Below the pieces are notes generated by a model. The model was not told the DNA's origin. It was given only the letters and a program-made list of their open reading frames with translations, and ran no database searches. This document shows positions 1-10,200 of a stretch of DNA of 64,000 bases, piece by piece (within the stretch, counting starts at the first letter, position 1; the number at the start of each line of letters is the position of its first letter). The stretch is from Methylotenera versatilis 301 (GTDB lineage: Bacteria; Pseudomonadota; Gammaproteobacteria; Burkholderiales; Methylophilaceae). The translations under genes were made by a program, and so were the position numbers. Location of the stretch: NCBI RefSeq assembly GCF_000093025.1, contig NC_014207.1, forward strand, positions 2,852,001 through 2,916,000, written 5' to 3'.

Positions 1-1
1 C

Positions 2-508
2 TTGCTTTGGGCAGACCCCAACGTAGACGGTATGAAAACTGGCCATACCGAAACTGCAGGCTATTGTTTAATTGCATCAGCAAAACGTGATGGTACTCGT
101 CGTATTTCTGTGGTGCTAGGCGCGCCAACAGACTCAGCACGTGCAAGCGAAAGTCAAAAACTACTTAATTATGGTTTTCAGTACTTTGATTCAAAATTAG
201 TCTACAAACAAGGGCAAAGTATTAATCAGCTTAAAGTATGGAAAGGTACTGAAAATCAATTAGCGTCAACCGTAGCTAACGATTTGTTTGTGACTGTACC
301 AAAAGGTGACTACGCTAACGTAAAAGCTGTCATGTCTAGCACTCAACCACTGATTGCCCCTATTAAAAAAGGTCAAGTAATAGGTAGTGTGAAATTCATA
401 CTGAATGGTAAAACTATAGAAGAGCGCAGCTTAGTGGCCGTGAAGTCTATTGATGGCGCGGGTATTTTAGGGCGCGCTTGGGATTCAATTAAACTGTTAA
501 TGCAATAA
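2..508 (+). CDS. dacC: D-alanyl-D-alanine carboxypeptidase (PBP5 family), C-terminal part
   Basis: The gene enters from the left edge, so its start and the catalytic SxxK and SxN motifs are missing. The visible 168 residues begin just before the third active-site motif (MKTGHT, the KTG box) of the S11 peptidase family, followed by the C-terminal PBP5 beta-domain and an ending (AWDSIKLLMQ) that resembles the amphipathic membrane anchor of these enzymes. The family trims the terminal D-Ala from periplasmic peptidoglycan pentapeptides. It is followed 31 bases later by ybeD, lipB and lipA, the order known from many proteobacteria. The paralogue (dacA or dacC) cannot be decided from this part. Confidence 0.9.
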   Translation: MLWADPNVDGMKTGHTETAGYCLIASAKRDGTRRISVVLGAPTDSARASESQKLLNYGFQYFDSKLVYKQGQSINQLKVWKGTENQLASTVANDLFVTVPKGDYANVKAVMSSTQPLIAPIKKGQVIGSVKFILNGKTIEERSLVAVKSIDGAGILGRAWDSIKLLMQ

Positions 509-539
509 ATATCATTACAAATTTACTGAGCTCAACATC

Positions 540-821
540 ATGGCTGACATAGAACCGCACACCGCACCCCCACTCATCGACTTTCCGACTGACTTCCCAA
601 TTAAAGTGATGGGGAATACAGAGAGCCAGTTTCCCGAGACTGTGATTTTGCTTATTCAAACAATCGTGCCGACGTTCAACCCTGAAAACATTGAATCCAG
701 AATAAGTTCTTCTGGCAAATACACCAGCCTCACCTGCACCGTGCGTGTCGAATCACAAGTGCAATTAGATGACATTTATCGCCTAATCAGTGCGCACCCA
801 CTGGTTAAATTTGCACTTTAA
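540..821 (+). CDS. ybeD: DUF493 family protein YbeD
   Basis: A 93-residue protein with the small alpha/beta ACT-like fold signature of DUF493: an IDFPTDFPIKVMG opening, then a middle GKYTSLTCTVRV strand and the closing YRLISAHPLVKFAL. The length matches the family (about 87-95 residues). It lies between the carboxypeptidase gene and lipB, its usual place. The molecular role is not established; a regulatory link to lipoate metabolism has been suggested only from context. Confidence 0.9.
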   Translation: MADIEPHTAPPLIDFPTDFPIKVMGNTESQFPETVILLIQTIVPTFNPENIESRISSSGKYTSLTCTVRVESQVQLDDIYRLISAHPLVKFAL

Positions 822-866
822 AACTAACACTTAATTTTTAAAAGTAATTTCACCAGACTAAAACCA

Positions 867-1496
867 ATGACTGTGCAGCAACCTTTCTTAATCAGGCAGC
901 TGGGTCTTACTGATTTTGAAACCACTTGGCATGCCATGCAAAAGTTTACGGCTGAACGCACCGAAAACACGCCCGATGAACTATGGCTAACAGAACACCC
1001 AGCCGTATACACACTGGGGCTGAATCGTAAAAATGTGCGCTTACCGATTCGCAATGATATTCCATTAGTGCATACTGACCGAGGTGGAAAGATCACTTAT
1101 CACGGACCTGGTCAGCTGATTATTTACGTTCTATTTGACCTAAAACGGAATAACCTCAACATTCGAAAATTAGTGAGCCTGCTCGAAAACGCAGTCATAG
1201 AACTACTAGATAGTTTCAGTAAAAAAGCAGTCGCAAAGGCTGACGCCCCTGGCGTATATGTTGAAGAGGCTAAAATTGCCTCGCTAGGATTACGCATCAA
1301 AAATAATTGCTGTTATCATGGCTTAAGTTTAAATATAAACATGGACTTATCACCGTTCGAAGCCATAGACCCATGCGGCTATGCAGGCTTAAAAGTCACA
1401 CAAACTAAAGATTTAGGCATTAACGCCAATTTTGAAGTAATAAGGGAGTTGTTACTCAACATCTTAATGAAGAATCTTGGCTCACAAAAAACTTAG
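867..1496 (+). CDS. lipB: Octanoyl-[acyl-carrier-protein]:protein N-octanoyltransferase LipB
   Basis: 209 residues, normal for the family. LipB moves octanoate from acyl-carrier protein to the lipoyl domains of 2-oxoacid dehydrogenases and GcvH in the cytoplasm. The substrate-binding segment [12 protein letters not shown] and the catalytic-cysteine region [13 protein letters not shown] with the partner lysine are both present. The start at ATG 867 is the first in frame after the ybeD stop and gives the usual N terminus ([14 protein letters not shown]). lipA follows at once, so the two steps of lipoate synthesis are probably co-transcribed. Confidence 0.95.
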   Translation: MTVQQPFLIRQLGLTDFETTWHAMQKFTAERTENTPDELWLTEHPAVYTLGLNRKNVRLPIRNDIPLVHTDRGGKITYHGPGQLIIYVLFDLKRNNLNIRKLVSLLENAVIELLDSFSKKAVAKADAPGVYVEEAKIASLGLRIKNNCCYHGLSLNINMDLSPFEAIDPCGYAGLKVTQTKDLGINANFEVIRELLLNILMKNLGSQKT

Positions 1497-1511
1497 CAAA
1501 TGGAAATACAA

Positions 1512-2462
1512 ATGACTGATGTAAGAACATCAAAAATCGCTGGTGTAAAAGAAATTGATAGTGCTAAAACTTCACGCATTCCTATCAAAATCATTCCGAT
1601 GCCTATGCTACGCAAGCCTGAGTGGATACGCATGAAAGCACCTGATTCTGCGCGCTATCAAGAGATTAAGAAAATTCTGCGGGAGAATAATCTCCATACT
1701 GTATGTGAAGAAGCTAGTTGCCCAAACATCGGCGAATGCTTTAGTGGCGGCACTGCTACCTTTATGATTTTGGGTGATATTTGCACGCGTCGTTGTCCAT
1801 TTTGCGATGTTGCGCACGGCAAACCACTGCCACCAGATGTGAACGAACCTGAGAACTTAGCACGCACGATTGCCCAAATGAAGCTCAAGTACGTTGTGAT
1901 TACCAGCGTAGACCGTGATGATTTAAAAGATGGTGGCGCGCAACACTTTGTAGATTGTATACGGGCCGTGCGTGCGCAATCACCCAATATTAAAATTGAA
2001 ATCCTTGTACCGGATTTTCGTGGTCGTTTAGATGTTGCCATGCAAATTCTGCGCAATGCACCGCCTGATGTCATGAATCACAATCTTGAGACAATTCCTC
2101 GCCTGTATAAGCAAGCAAGGCCAGGCTCGGACTATCAAAACTCATTACAGCTATTAAAAACCTTTGGCGAGATGTATCCTGATGTACCAACAAAGTCAGG
2201 CTTAATGCTAGGCTTAGGAGAAACTGACGAAGAGATTCTAGAAGTCATGGCAGATTTACGTGCACACAACGTCAGTATGTTAACCTTAGGTCAATATTTA
2301 CAACCTAGCGTGCATCACTTACCTGTTATGCGCTATGTAGAACCTGCATCATTTGAAAAATTAAAAGAAAAAGCTGATGCGATGGGCTTTAATAATACGG
2401 CTAGTGGCCCCATGGTAAGAAGCAGCTATCATGCTGACGTTCAAGCGCATGAAGTCATTTAA
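1512..2462 (+). CDS. lipA: Lipoyl synthase LipA
   Basis: Radical-SAM enzyme that inserts two sulfurs into protein-bound octanoate. It has the auxiliary cluster motif [12 protein letters not shown], the radical-SAM motif CTRRCPFC (CxxxCxxC), and the C-terminal RSSYHA serine that ligates the auxiliary cluster. An in-frame ATG also exists at 1500, but ATG 1512 has a GGAAA five bases upstream and is preferred; either gives an unusually long N-terminal leader of about 40 residues before the conserved [10 protein letters not shown]. It lies 15 bases after lipB. Confidence 0.95.
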   Translation: MTDVRTSKIAGVKEIDSAKTSRIPIKIIPMPMLRKPEWIRMKAPDSARYQEIKKILRENNLHTVCEEASCPNIGECFSGGTATFMILGDICTRRCPFCDVAHGKPLPPDVNEPENLARTIAQMKLKYVVITSVDRDDLKDGGAQHFVDCIRAVRAQSPNIKIEILVPDFRGRLDVAMQILRNAPPDVMNHNLETIPRLYKQARPGSDYQNSLQLLKTFGEMYPDVPTKSGLMLGLGETDEEILEVMADLRAHNVSMLTLGQYLQPSVHHLPVMRYVEPASFEKLKEKADAMGFNNTASGPMVRSSYHADVQAHEVI

Positions 2463-2534
2463 TAAGCTAGATAAAAGAAAATGCACACGTCGCGATGACA
2501 GAGTAGCCTAAACTAGATACCGAAAAGAGATTCT

Positions 2535-3830
2535 ATGGTTCCACATTTAACAACCGCGCTCAATGGCCCTTTACTTAGCTTAGAAAAAAGCATGCTTGAT
2601 GCCATGCCGAAAATCGAACATTGGTTTCGTTCACAATGGCTAGAGTACTCTTCACCATTTTATGCCAGCGTAGATTTACGCAACTCAGGCTTCAAATTAG
2701 CGCCAGTCGACACCAATCTATTCCCAGGTGGCTTTAATAATCTCAATCCTGATTTTTTACCTTTAAGTGTTCAAGCCGCAATGATTGCGGTTGAGAAGGT
2801 CTGTCCAGAAGCACATCGATTACTCATTATTCCTGAAAACCATACACGTAACACTTACTACCTACGCAATGTGGTTGAGCTTGTGAATATCATGAAGCAA
2901 GCGGGTCTTGATGTAAGAGTCGGCTCTATTTCACCGGAAATTACTGAGCCTACCAAACTAGAAACTCATGATGGTCATACGTTGCTGTTAGAGCCTGTTG
3001 TGCGTGTAGGCAATCGGATTAAACTCATCAATGCAGAGCTTGGCGACTTTGATAGCTGTGCGATTTTGCTTAACAATGACCTGTCTGCGGGTATTCCTGC
3101 AATACTTGAAAATCTTGAGCAGAATTTAATCCCGCCGCTACATGCAGGCTGGAGTACACGCCGTAAGTCGCAACACTTTGCTGCATACAACCGCGTGGCA
3201 AGTGAGTTTTCTGCCCTACTTGGTATTGATGAATGGTTATTAAACCCATATTTTGATACCTGTGGTGAAATTGACTTTCACGCCCGTACTGGTGAAGAAT
3301 GCCTTGCACTTAAAGTAGAAGAGTTACTGGCAAAGATCAAAATTAAATATGCACAATACGGCGTGACGCAAGAGCCGTTTGTCATAGTCAAAGCCGATGC
3401 AGGTACTTACGGCATGGGCATTATGACGGTTAAATCACCCGATGATGTACGTGATTTGAATCGCAAAGCACGTAATAAAATGTCTGTCGTAAAAGAAGGT
3501 TTGCAAGTCTCAGAAGTGATTATTCAAGAGGGTGTTTATACCTTCGAAAGTATCAATGATGCGGTTGCAGAGCCTGTGGTGTATATGATGGACCATTTTG
3601 TGATTGGCGGATTCTACCGTGTACATACCGGTCGCGGCATAGATGAAAACCTCAATGCGCCAGGCTCACAATTTGTGCCATTAGCTTTCGAAAAGCCATG
3701 TACTACACCCGACTGCGCAGGCGCACCAGATGCAGCCCCTAATCGCTTTTATGCTTACGGCGTAGTGGCACGCTTAGCATTACTAGCCGCAGCGATTGAA
3801 TTGCAAGAACAAGATCCACTTAACCAATAA
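2535..3830 (+). CDS. gshA: Glutamate-cysteine ligase (proteobacterial GshA type)
   Basis: 431 residues, matching the glutamate-cysteine ligase family typical of beta- and some alphaproteobacteria (the TIGR02049 type), not the E. coli GshA type. Recognisable stretches are FYASVDLRNSGFKLAPVDTNLFPGGFNNL and, further on, VKADAGTYGMGIMTV, an ATP-grasp-like nucleotide-binding region. It makes gamma-glutamylcysteine, the first step of glutathione synthesis. gshB follows 11 bases downstream, so the pathway is encoded as one unit. In methylotrophs glutathione also serves formaldehyde handling, but that link is only inferred here. Confidence 0.93.
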   Translation: MVPHLTTALNGPLLSLEKSMLDAMPKIEHWFRSQWLEYSSPFYASVDLRNSGFKLAPVDTNLFPGGFNNLNPDFLPLSVQAAMIAVEKVCPEAHRLLIIPENHTRNTYYLRNVVELVNIMKQAGLDVRVGSISPEITEPTKLETHDGHTLLLEPVVRVGNRIKLINAELGDFDSCAILLNNDLSAGIPAILENLEQNLIPPLHAGWSTRRKSQHFAAYNRVASEFSALLGIDEWLLNPYFDTCGEIDFHARTGEECLALKVEELLAKIKIKYAQYGVTQEPFVIVKADAGTYGMGIMTVKSPDDVRDLNRKARNKMSVVKEGLQVSEVIIQEGVYTFESINDAVAEPVVYMMDHFVIGGFYRVHTGRGIDENLNAPGSQFVPLAFEKPCTTPDCAGAPDAAPNRFYAYGVVARLALLAAAIELQEQDPLNQ

Positions 3831-3841
3831 AGCATGTCAAT

Positions 3842-4780
3842 ATGAAACTAGCCTTTATTTTGGATCCACTCGAGAACCTCAAAAGTTACAAAGACACCAG
3901 TTTAGGCATCATGCGTGAGGCGAGCCTGCGTGGACATGAGCTGTTTGTTAGTATGCAGCATGAGCTTTTTTTACGCGGCGCAATAGCGAGAATTAGCGCG
4001 AAGAAATTCATTTTTACTGAGCAAAGTTACACATTAGAAGCAGCGACTGAATACGCGCCAGCAGACTTTGATGGCATTATCATGCGCAAAGATCCGCCAT
4101 TTGATAACGAGTATCTATACAGCACATATTTACTTGAAATTGCAGCTAATCAGGGCGCAAAGGTTTACAACAATCCTAGTGCTATCCGCAGTTGGAATGA
4201 AAAACTATCGGTTACTCGATTCCCACAATTTGCACCTGAGTTTTTAGTCACGGCCAATAACGATTTAATCAGAGAGTTTTTAAATACTCACCAAGATATA
4301 GTCGTTAAGCCACTCGATGGCATGGGCGGCAGTAGCATATTTAGGCTAAGTTTGACTGATCCCAATATCAGTGTGATACTAGAAACCATTACCGACTACG
4401 GCAAACGCACGATTATGGCACAGCGTTATTTACCAGCAATTTTGCAAGGCGATAAACGTATCATTGTGATTGATGGTGTTCCATTGCCATATTCATTGGC
4501 ACGCATACCTAAAGCTGGCGAAACACGTGGTAATTTGGCCGCTGGTGGCACTGGTGTTGCGCAATTACTTAGTGAACGTGATTTAGAAATCGCCACAACG
4601 GTTGGTAAAGTACTTAAAGCTGAAGGTTTATTTCTAGTGGGCTTAGACGTGATTGGCGAGCATCTAACCGAAATCAATGTCACTAGCCCCACAGGCATGG
4701 TAGAAATCGCCAAGCAAACAACATGTAAGCCAGCGCATATTTTTATGGATACGATGGAGACTAAACATCTAATTAACTGA
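3842..4780 (+). CDS. gshB: Glutathione synthetase
   Basis: 312 residues, the standard length. The N-terminal domain opens with MKLAFILDPLENLKSYKDTS and includes DGIIMRKDPPFDNEY, a GshB hallmark. The ATP-grasp part includes VVKPLDGMGGSSIF and the C-terminal EINVTSPTGMVEI metal/ATP site. It adds glycine to gamma-glutamylcysteine in the cytoplasm. It sits 11 bases after gshA. Confidence 0.96.
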   Translation: MKLAFILDPLENLKSYKDTSLGIMREASLRGHELFVSMQHELFLRGAIARISAKKFIFTEQSYTLEAATEYAPADFDGIIMRKDPPFDNEYLYSTYLLEIAANQGAKVYNNPSAIRSWNEKLSVTRFPQFAPEFLVTANNDLIREFLNTHQDIVVKPLDGMGGSSIFRLSLTDPNISVILETITDYGKRTIMAQRYLPAILQGDKRIIVIDGVPLPYSLARIPKAGETRGNLAAGGTGVAQLLSERDLEIATTVGKVLKAEGLFLVGLDVIGEHLTEINVTSPTGMVEIAKQTTCKPAHIFMDTMETKHLIN

Positions 4781-4842
4781 TTAAATGAAGCCTCATTATT
4801 TACTCAGTTACTCTTACTTACTTCTTAGCCTCATTAATCTCT

Positions 4843-5922
4843 ATGCGCTACATATTTATCTTAACTTGCTTATTACTTACCAGTTGTCTGAAAGAACCAA
4901 TTTACCAAAGTCAGGGCTATATTTTTGGCACTTTGATTGACATTACAATCTATGGTGAGACTGAAGACCGTGCACATCTGCTATCTGATAAGATATTACA
5001 TGATTTTCAATCATTGCATAATCGTCTACATGCATGGAAACCAATATCTGCGAATAAAGCGAGTGAATTAGGTGAGCTAAATAGCGCATTTGCGCAAGGT
5101 AACAACCCTGTCCCCATCAGTCCAGATTTAGCATCCATGCTAGCTGACATTACTACACTATCAGTAAAATCAAATGGCTTATTTAACCCAGCAATTAGTC
5201 ATTTAATAGGGGTTTGGGGCTTTCAACGAGATAACTTTAGCCCAGTAAACATTGATACTGAGAAAATAAAATCTCTAGTAAAGGCAAACCCTAAGATGAC
5301 GGATATTGTACTTAAAGGTAACACGGCTTACAGTAACAATCCCTCAGTAAAACTTGATCTAGGCGGATATGCCAAAGGCTATGCTCTTGATGTTGCTGCA
5401 GCTTATCTACGTGAACAGCATGTTAAAGGTGCACTCATCAACGTAGGTGGCAACATAATCGCCATTGGTCAACATGGCGATAAACCATGGCGTGTTGGCA
5501 TACAACACCCCCGTGCATCCACAGCAATCGCCACTTTAGATTTGCTCGATGGCTGGGCGATTGGCACTTCAGGTGATTATCAGCGCTACTTCATGCTGGG
5601 AGGTAAACGTTACAGTCATATAATAGATCCTCGCACAGGCTACCCAACCCAGCATACACAAGCTGTTACAGTGCTTGTACCACCTCAAGCAATAGGCAAA
5701 ATTCAGGCAGGTGTACTTTCAGATGTAGTGTCAAAACCTATTTTCATAGAAGCACCAGAGAATAAAAGCAAAGCCGCTCAGGCCTTTGGTATTGAAAACT
5801 ACATGGTCATTGACGATAAATCACATATTTTTGTTTCGCCAAAAATGGCAGAAAAACTCCATTGGTTAGCAACAGATGTAAAATTTACTACGTTAAATAA
5901 TCTGGCTCAATCCCACCCTTAA
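4843..5922 (+). CDS. apbE: FAD:protein FMN transferase ApbE (lipoprotein)
   Basis: 359 residues. It starts with a lipoprotein signal (lipobox LLTSC, Cys15), so it should be anchored on the periplasmic side. The ApbE core is clear: YIFGTLIDITIYG, LDLGGYAKGYALD, the GGNIIAIG strand and the C-terminal HIIDPRTGYP metal-binding region. The family attaches FMN covalently to threonines of Rnf/Nqr subunits and FMN-binding proteins. No such target gene is visible here. A DUF3108 gene starts 9 bases downstream. Confidence 0.92.
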   Translation: MRYIFILTCLLLTSCLKEPIYQSQGYIFGTLIDITIYGETEDRAHLLSDKILHDFQSLHNRLHAWKPISANKASELGELNSAFAQGNNPVPISPDLASMLADITTLSVKSNGLFNPAISHLIGVWGFQRDNFSPVNIDTEKIKSLVKANPKMTDIVLKGNTAYSNNPSVKLDLGGYAKGYALDVAAAYLREQHVKGALINVGGNIIAIGQHGDKPWRVGIQHPRASTAIATLDLLDGWAIGTSGDYQRYFMLGGKRYSHIIDPRTGYPTQHTQAVTVLVPPQAIGKIQAGVLSDVVSKPIFIEAPENKSKAAQAFGIENYMVIDDKSHIFVSPKMAEKLHWLATDVKFTTLNNLAQSHP

Positions 5923-5931
5923 AACAGTCTT

Positions 5932-7065
5932 ATGATAAAAATAACGAAATGCTTTAAGTTAATTTTTTCAAAAAATAAAATGCTGACTCTTGCCCTAGTG
6001 GTTTCATTGCTTGTGCATCTTTTATTATTAAGTAAGTTTGTACTAACTCTTCCAGAGCTTAACGAAGGCCAACACTCCATTGAAGTACGTTTAGTAAACG
6101 CACAAGCAATGCAAAAAATCTCGTCTCAAAGCATTCAAAAGTCATCACAAAAATCATTAGTAGAGCCAGCAGCCGCAAAGCTTAAATCTAACAAATCAGT
6201 AGTGAAAGTCTTAAGTACCATAAACGACACACCCGAACTATCGCTAGATACCTATGATGAAACAGTCACGAGTAAAATAAGTACCCTAACTACTGAACAA
6301 GTTGTGAATGAAACAGCAAAAGCACCTTCAGCTTTAGAAGTATTGATGAGTGAAGCCAAAAATGAAACTAGTGAAATGAACAAACCTACTAAAACCAACA
6401 ATAATGCAAAGAAACCTGCACCGCAAGCCTATAAATATGTAGAAACAGAATTTGAGGTGCGTCACGGAAATGACCCCAGTGACATAGGTATAACTCGTAT
6501 TGTCTTTAACCTTGATAAGAATCGCACTTATATCCTCACTAGAATGACTCAAACTCAAAGTCAGACCTCCCTTCTTTCTGACACATTGGCAGAGAATAGT
6601 GAAGGCATAGTCACTGATAAAGGCTTGATACCGAGCTTTTACTCTTATCAGTATGGGAAAGACCCTAAGAACTCACAAAATGTCCGTTTTGCTTGGTCAA
6701 ATAGAAAATTGCAAATGCACAGCTCTAAAGCTGATAAATCGGAAGATTTAAGTACAGGAACGCAAGATTCTTTAAGCTATATGTACCAGTTTATGTTTTC
6801 GCCTCCTTTAGAAGATACTGAAATCACAATGGCAAATGGTGACAAACAAACAACCTATACCTATAGCCTACAAGGTGAAGAGGAAATATCAACAAAACTA
6901 GGCAAGCTAAACACCTTACATTTGCTAATAAGTGATGGTGAAGAAAAAACTGAGCTATGGCTAGGTGTAGATTATCAATATTTGCCAGTTAGAGTTCACA
7001 CAACCGAAAAAAATGGAAGCTCCGTTGATCAAGTTGTAACCAGTATTTACACATCACTGCCTTAA
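5932..7065 (+). CDS. DUF3108 domain protein with a TonB-like N terminus
   Basis: 377 residues. Residues 18-40 form one membrane segment (LALVVSLLVHLLLLSKFVL), followed by an IEVRLVNAQ stretch that resembles the membrane-proximal part of TonB, including the SxxxH pattern (SLLVH). A long Ser/Lys/Thr-rich linker follows. The C-terminal half (about 165-377) looks like the DUF3108 beta-sheet domain (YVETEFEVRHGNDPSDIGITRIVF, LLISDGEEKTELWLGVDYQYLPVRV). Probable location is inner membrane with a periplasmic domain. Function unknown; it follows apbE by 9 bases. Confidence 0.75.
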   Translation: MIKITKCFKLIFSKNKMLTLALVVSLLVHLLLLSKFVLTLPELNEGQHSIEVRLVNAQAMQKISSQSIQKSSQKSLVEPAAAKLKSNKSVVKVLSTINDTPELSLDTYDETVTSKISTLTTEQVVNETAKAPSALEVLMSEAKNETSEMNKPTKTNNNAKKPAPQAYKYVETEFEVRHGNDPSDIGITRIVFNLDKNRTYILTRMTQTQSQTSLLSDTLAENSEGIVTDKGLIPSFYSYQYGKDPKNSQNVRFAWSNRKLQMHSSKADKSEDLSTGTQDSLSYMYQFMFSPPLEDTEITMANGDKQTTYTYSLQGEEEISTKLGKLNTLHLLISDGEEKTELWLGVDYQYLPVRVHTTEKNGSSVDQVVTSIYTSLP

Positions 7066-7168
7066 GCCCTACAGTTGTTATATATCTGTGACCACAATAC
7101 AGTATATGTATTCGGAATATAACGAATATAGGTAAAGTTAGAAAGTGTGTATACCATTTATACAATAA

Positions 7169-7200
7169 AAAACCACAGCAATATTACTGTTGCTGTGGTT
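7169..7200 (-). terminator. Rho-independent terminator of the minor-pilin operon
   Basis: An 11-bp perfect stem (AACCACAGCAA at 7171-7181 with TTGCTGTGGTT at 7190-7200) and an 8-base loop. Read on the minus strand it is followed by a T-rich run (TTTTTTATTG), and it lies 20 bases past the pilY1 stop. It may also serve the convergent DUF3108 gene, though the plus-strand T run is poor. Confidence 0.85.
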
Positions 7201-7220
7201 CAAATTGATACCTAAGGTTG

Positions 7221-10200
7221 TTATGGTGCGATTAATTCCCTCCAAATGCTTCTAGTACCTAAAAACTCCCCATTTACAGGGGGGTACACATCGCAACCTG
7301 AGCCGCCAGGACAACCGTTACTTCCACCTCCATCACCCCTATCATGTCCCACAGAAAACTTACCATCAGTCGTGTTAGTAACATCGTATACAACATATAT
7401 CCCAGCCATTGGCGAGGTAACCTGTGTAGAAACTAAAGTACTACTTGTTGGGTCGACAGCACCACCAGTTCTATAGTTGAATACATTTTTCCATCCTGTA
7501 CCAGTTCCACATACCCCTGCTGGAGGAATCATTGTAGGTACAATTAAGGCACCTGATACCAGTAAGGCCTTTACATTTTGACGTTCTCCAGTAGTGGCGC
7601 TATTATTCAAATCTACAAACCAACCATTTTTAGATGACCAATCTACAGTATTAGTAGTAGTTACGTCTCTAGTACTGTATGTTTCTGTTAGTGTCTGCTC
7701 TACAAGAGTCGCACGTAAGCCTGTAATCGCAGACGTAACATCATTATCTTTAATTCCATAAAGAGTCTGTTGCCTAAAATTTGCAGGCAACAAATCATCA
7801 GGCTCAATGTATTTACCGGTGCCGATAAATATCACGCGTTTACTATCAATTTCGCCTAACGTAGGCGCAACGGTAATTGGTTGCGCAATACCAGGAGCTG
7901 CACCACTATACAAAGAGGTGAACTTGATCATGGTATTTGTATTTAAATCAAAGCGCCACATATCGCCTAATAGATCACCTCCATAAACATACTGCGCAAC
8001 ATTATTGACAAATGGGCTACTAACGAATGCAGATATTTGTGCTAATCCGCTTGGGGTAGTCGTTGTACCGCTACCTGTAGGAATTCCGCCAGAAACGAGT
8101 TCAGCACCTGTTCCAGCATCCAACACAAATAATCTTCCGCCTCCATCACCGGGAGAGGTGTTGTTGTACCCAGAGGTAACTAACACCACCCACTTATTAT
8201 CAATTGCCCTTTTTGTAATAACAGGCTTACCGTAACTGTACCCCAAATTATTCCAAGTAGCCGAATCATCTGTTTCCCATAGTAAAGTAGGGGCTACACT
8301 TGGATTTGTAATGTCTAGGGCAAAATAGCCACGTCCGCCTTGACCAAAACCACTTACAAGGATTGTTTTCCATGCACCACCCACATAAACGTCTGACACA
8401 GTCATTTTCGCATTCACATAATTGGTATGATTGTTTCTATAGTCCTGATCGGCTAGCTTCCACATATTTGGCATCACTTTCGTTGGCACGTAGGCCCAAC
8501 GCTCTTCACCCGTACTTGCGTCAAAAGCATGCAACATGCCGTCATTTGCGCCAACGTAAACCATCCTATCTCTTAGCGCAGTTGTAGCTAAGAAAGCCGT
8601 ATATCCAGCATCTGCATAAGTAGTCTGAGACTCACCAACATACACTGGATCGGAGTCCACAATATCTCCTAAAACAGCAGTGCGTTGTCGATATAAGCGG
8701 TTATCACCAGTTGTGGCTGGAGGAACATTAAGGTTATTAGAAGGTCGCCTATCATACTTAGTTTGACCTCGAAGATAATCAACTAAACTTGCACCGCCTA
8801 CTTGACTTAATTGATAAGCATTATAGTCAGCCCATTGACTTAAGCCGTGTAGATTTGCCGAGTTGAAAAACGCCTGTTGGGTACCTGTTAAATTAGCATA
8901 CTTAAACGGTTGCAAACTTCCACTCACATTAGCATAAATAGTGCGTGTATCCGAATTTAGCCCCACCTTTGTACTGAGACCTGATGTTGCGTTTGGTGTA
9001 CATGCGGGCGTAACACTTGTCTCATTCTCTACACACCAAACAGCGCCTAAGCTTAAAGCGCCATCACCTGCGATAGTACGAGCAAATAAATTACCAGTCC
9101 AAGTTCCCGTTACATATCTAGCGCTATAAGCGTAATTATCGCCGGCCACTGGTGTGTTATTACTTAAAGAGGTTGCTGAACCAGTACCAACTGCATCACT
9201 GAGCGTTGCCAAGGTTCCACCAATACCAGTAATGACCTGTTGCGGGTTTCTTGCACTAAAATAAGTGCCGTGACCGTTCACAGCAGCATGCCATAGATCA
9301 TCTACGGTGGCTCGCTCAAGTGCTGTAAACGTTGTGTCTCCATTATCAGGACCAGGTTGTGGCCAACTCGTTGTACCACTAGTTAAGTCAGCATAATCGC
9401 CAACTGTAGTTGTTTTATAATTGGTCGAGTTTAACAAACCATCCACACCTAAGCCTAAAGTATAGGTTGTCATGTGCTGTGATGTTTTAGCATCATCTCC
9501 TGTCGCTTTAACATCATCCAAACACACATCCGTTCCTAATGCTCCAGTACAATTGACAGGCACATTGGTTGGGCTGCGAAGATCTGTTTCATAATAATAC
9601 TGAGCCACGTCGGCTAAAGTGTCAGGGATATTTAATGCATCACGTTGTGGTCGTGCTGTGGGTGCTCCATCTTGGTCACCCACAGCACTTCCATCAATTT
9701 TTTGACCTGCAGGGCCATTCCAATACCCATCAGTAGTCAGTAAGGTATAGTTTTTTTGACATGAGTACTGCACTGGGTCGTCTGCTACTGCAGTAAACCC
9801 TGTAATCGGCTTTTTGCCTGAGTAAATTCTACCTACTGTACCCAACACATCACGTAATGAAGTGCCGCCTGCTGGCCACCTGCTATACAAACTCTTAAAC
9901 CAATTTTCCTTTTGGAAATTCGTCCCTGTAATAAAGTCTCTAATAGGTATATAGTTACCTGCCGTGTTGTAGTCTTCAACAGTAATTAATCCAACACGAT
10001 AATTTTCATCCAAAGTATCAAAAGTGCGTCCTACAGCACTTTTCATTAATTGCATACGGGTTTTATAATATGCATACCAGTTTGCAATGTTAGTCATTTC
10101 CTCAGCATATGTACAAGTACTACCTAAACAGTCGCTGCGATCTGCACTTTTAGCATAACTTGTAACTGTAGGTTTAACATCAACTCGCTCAAATAAACCA

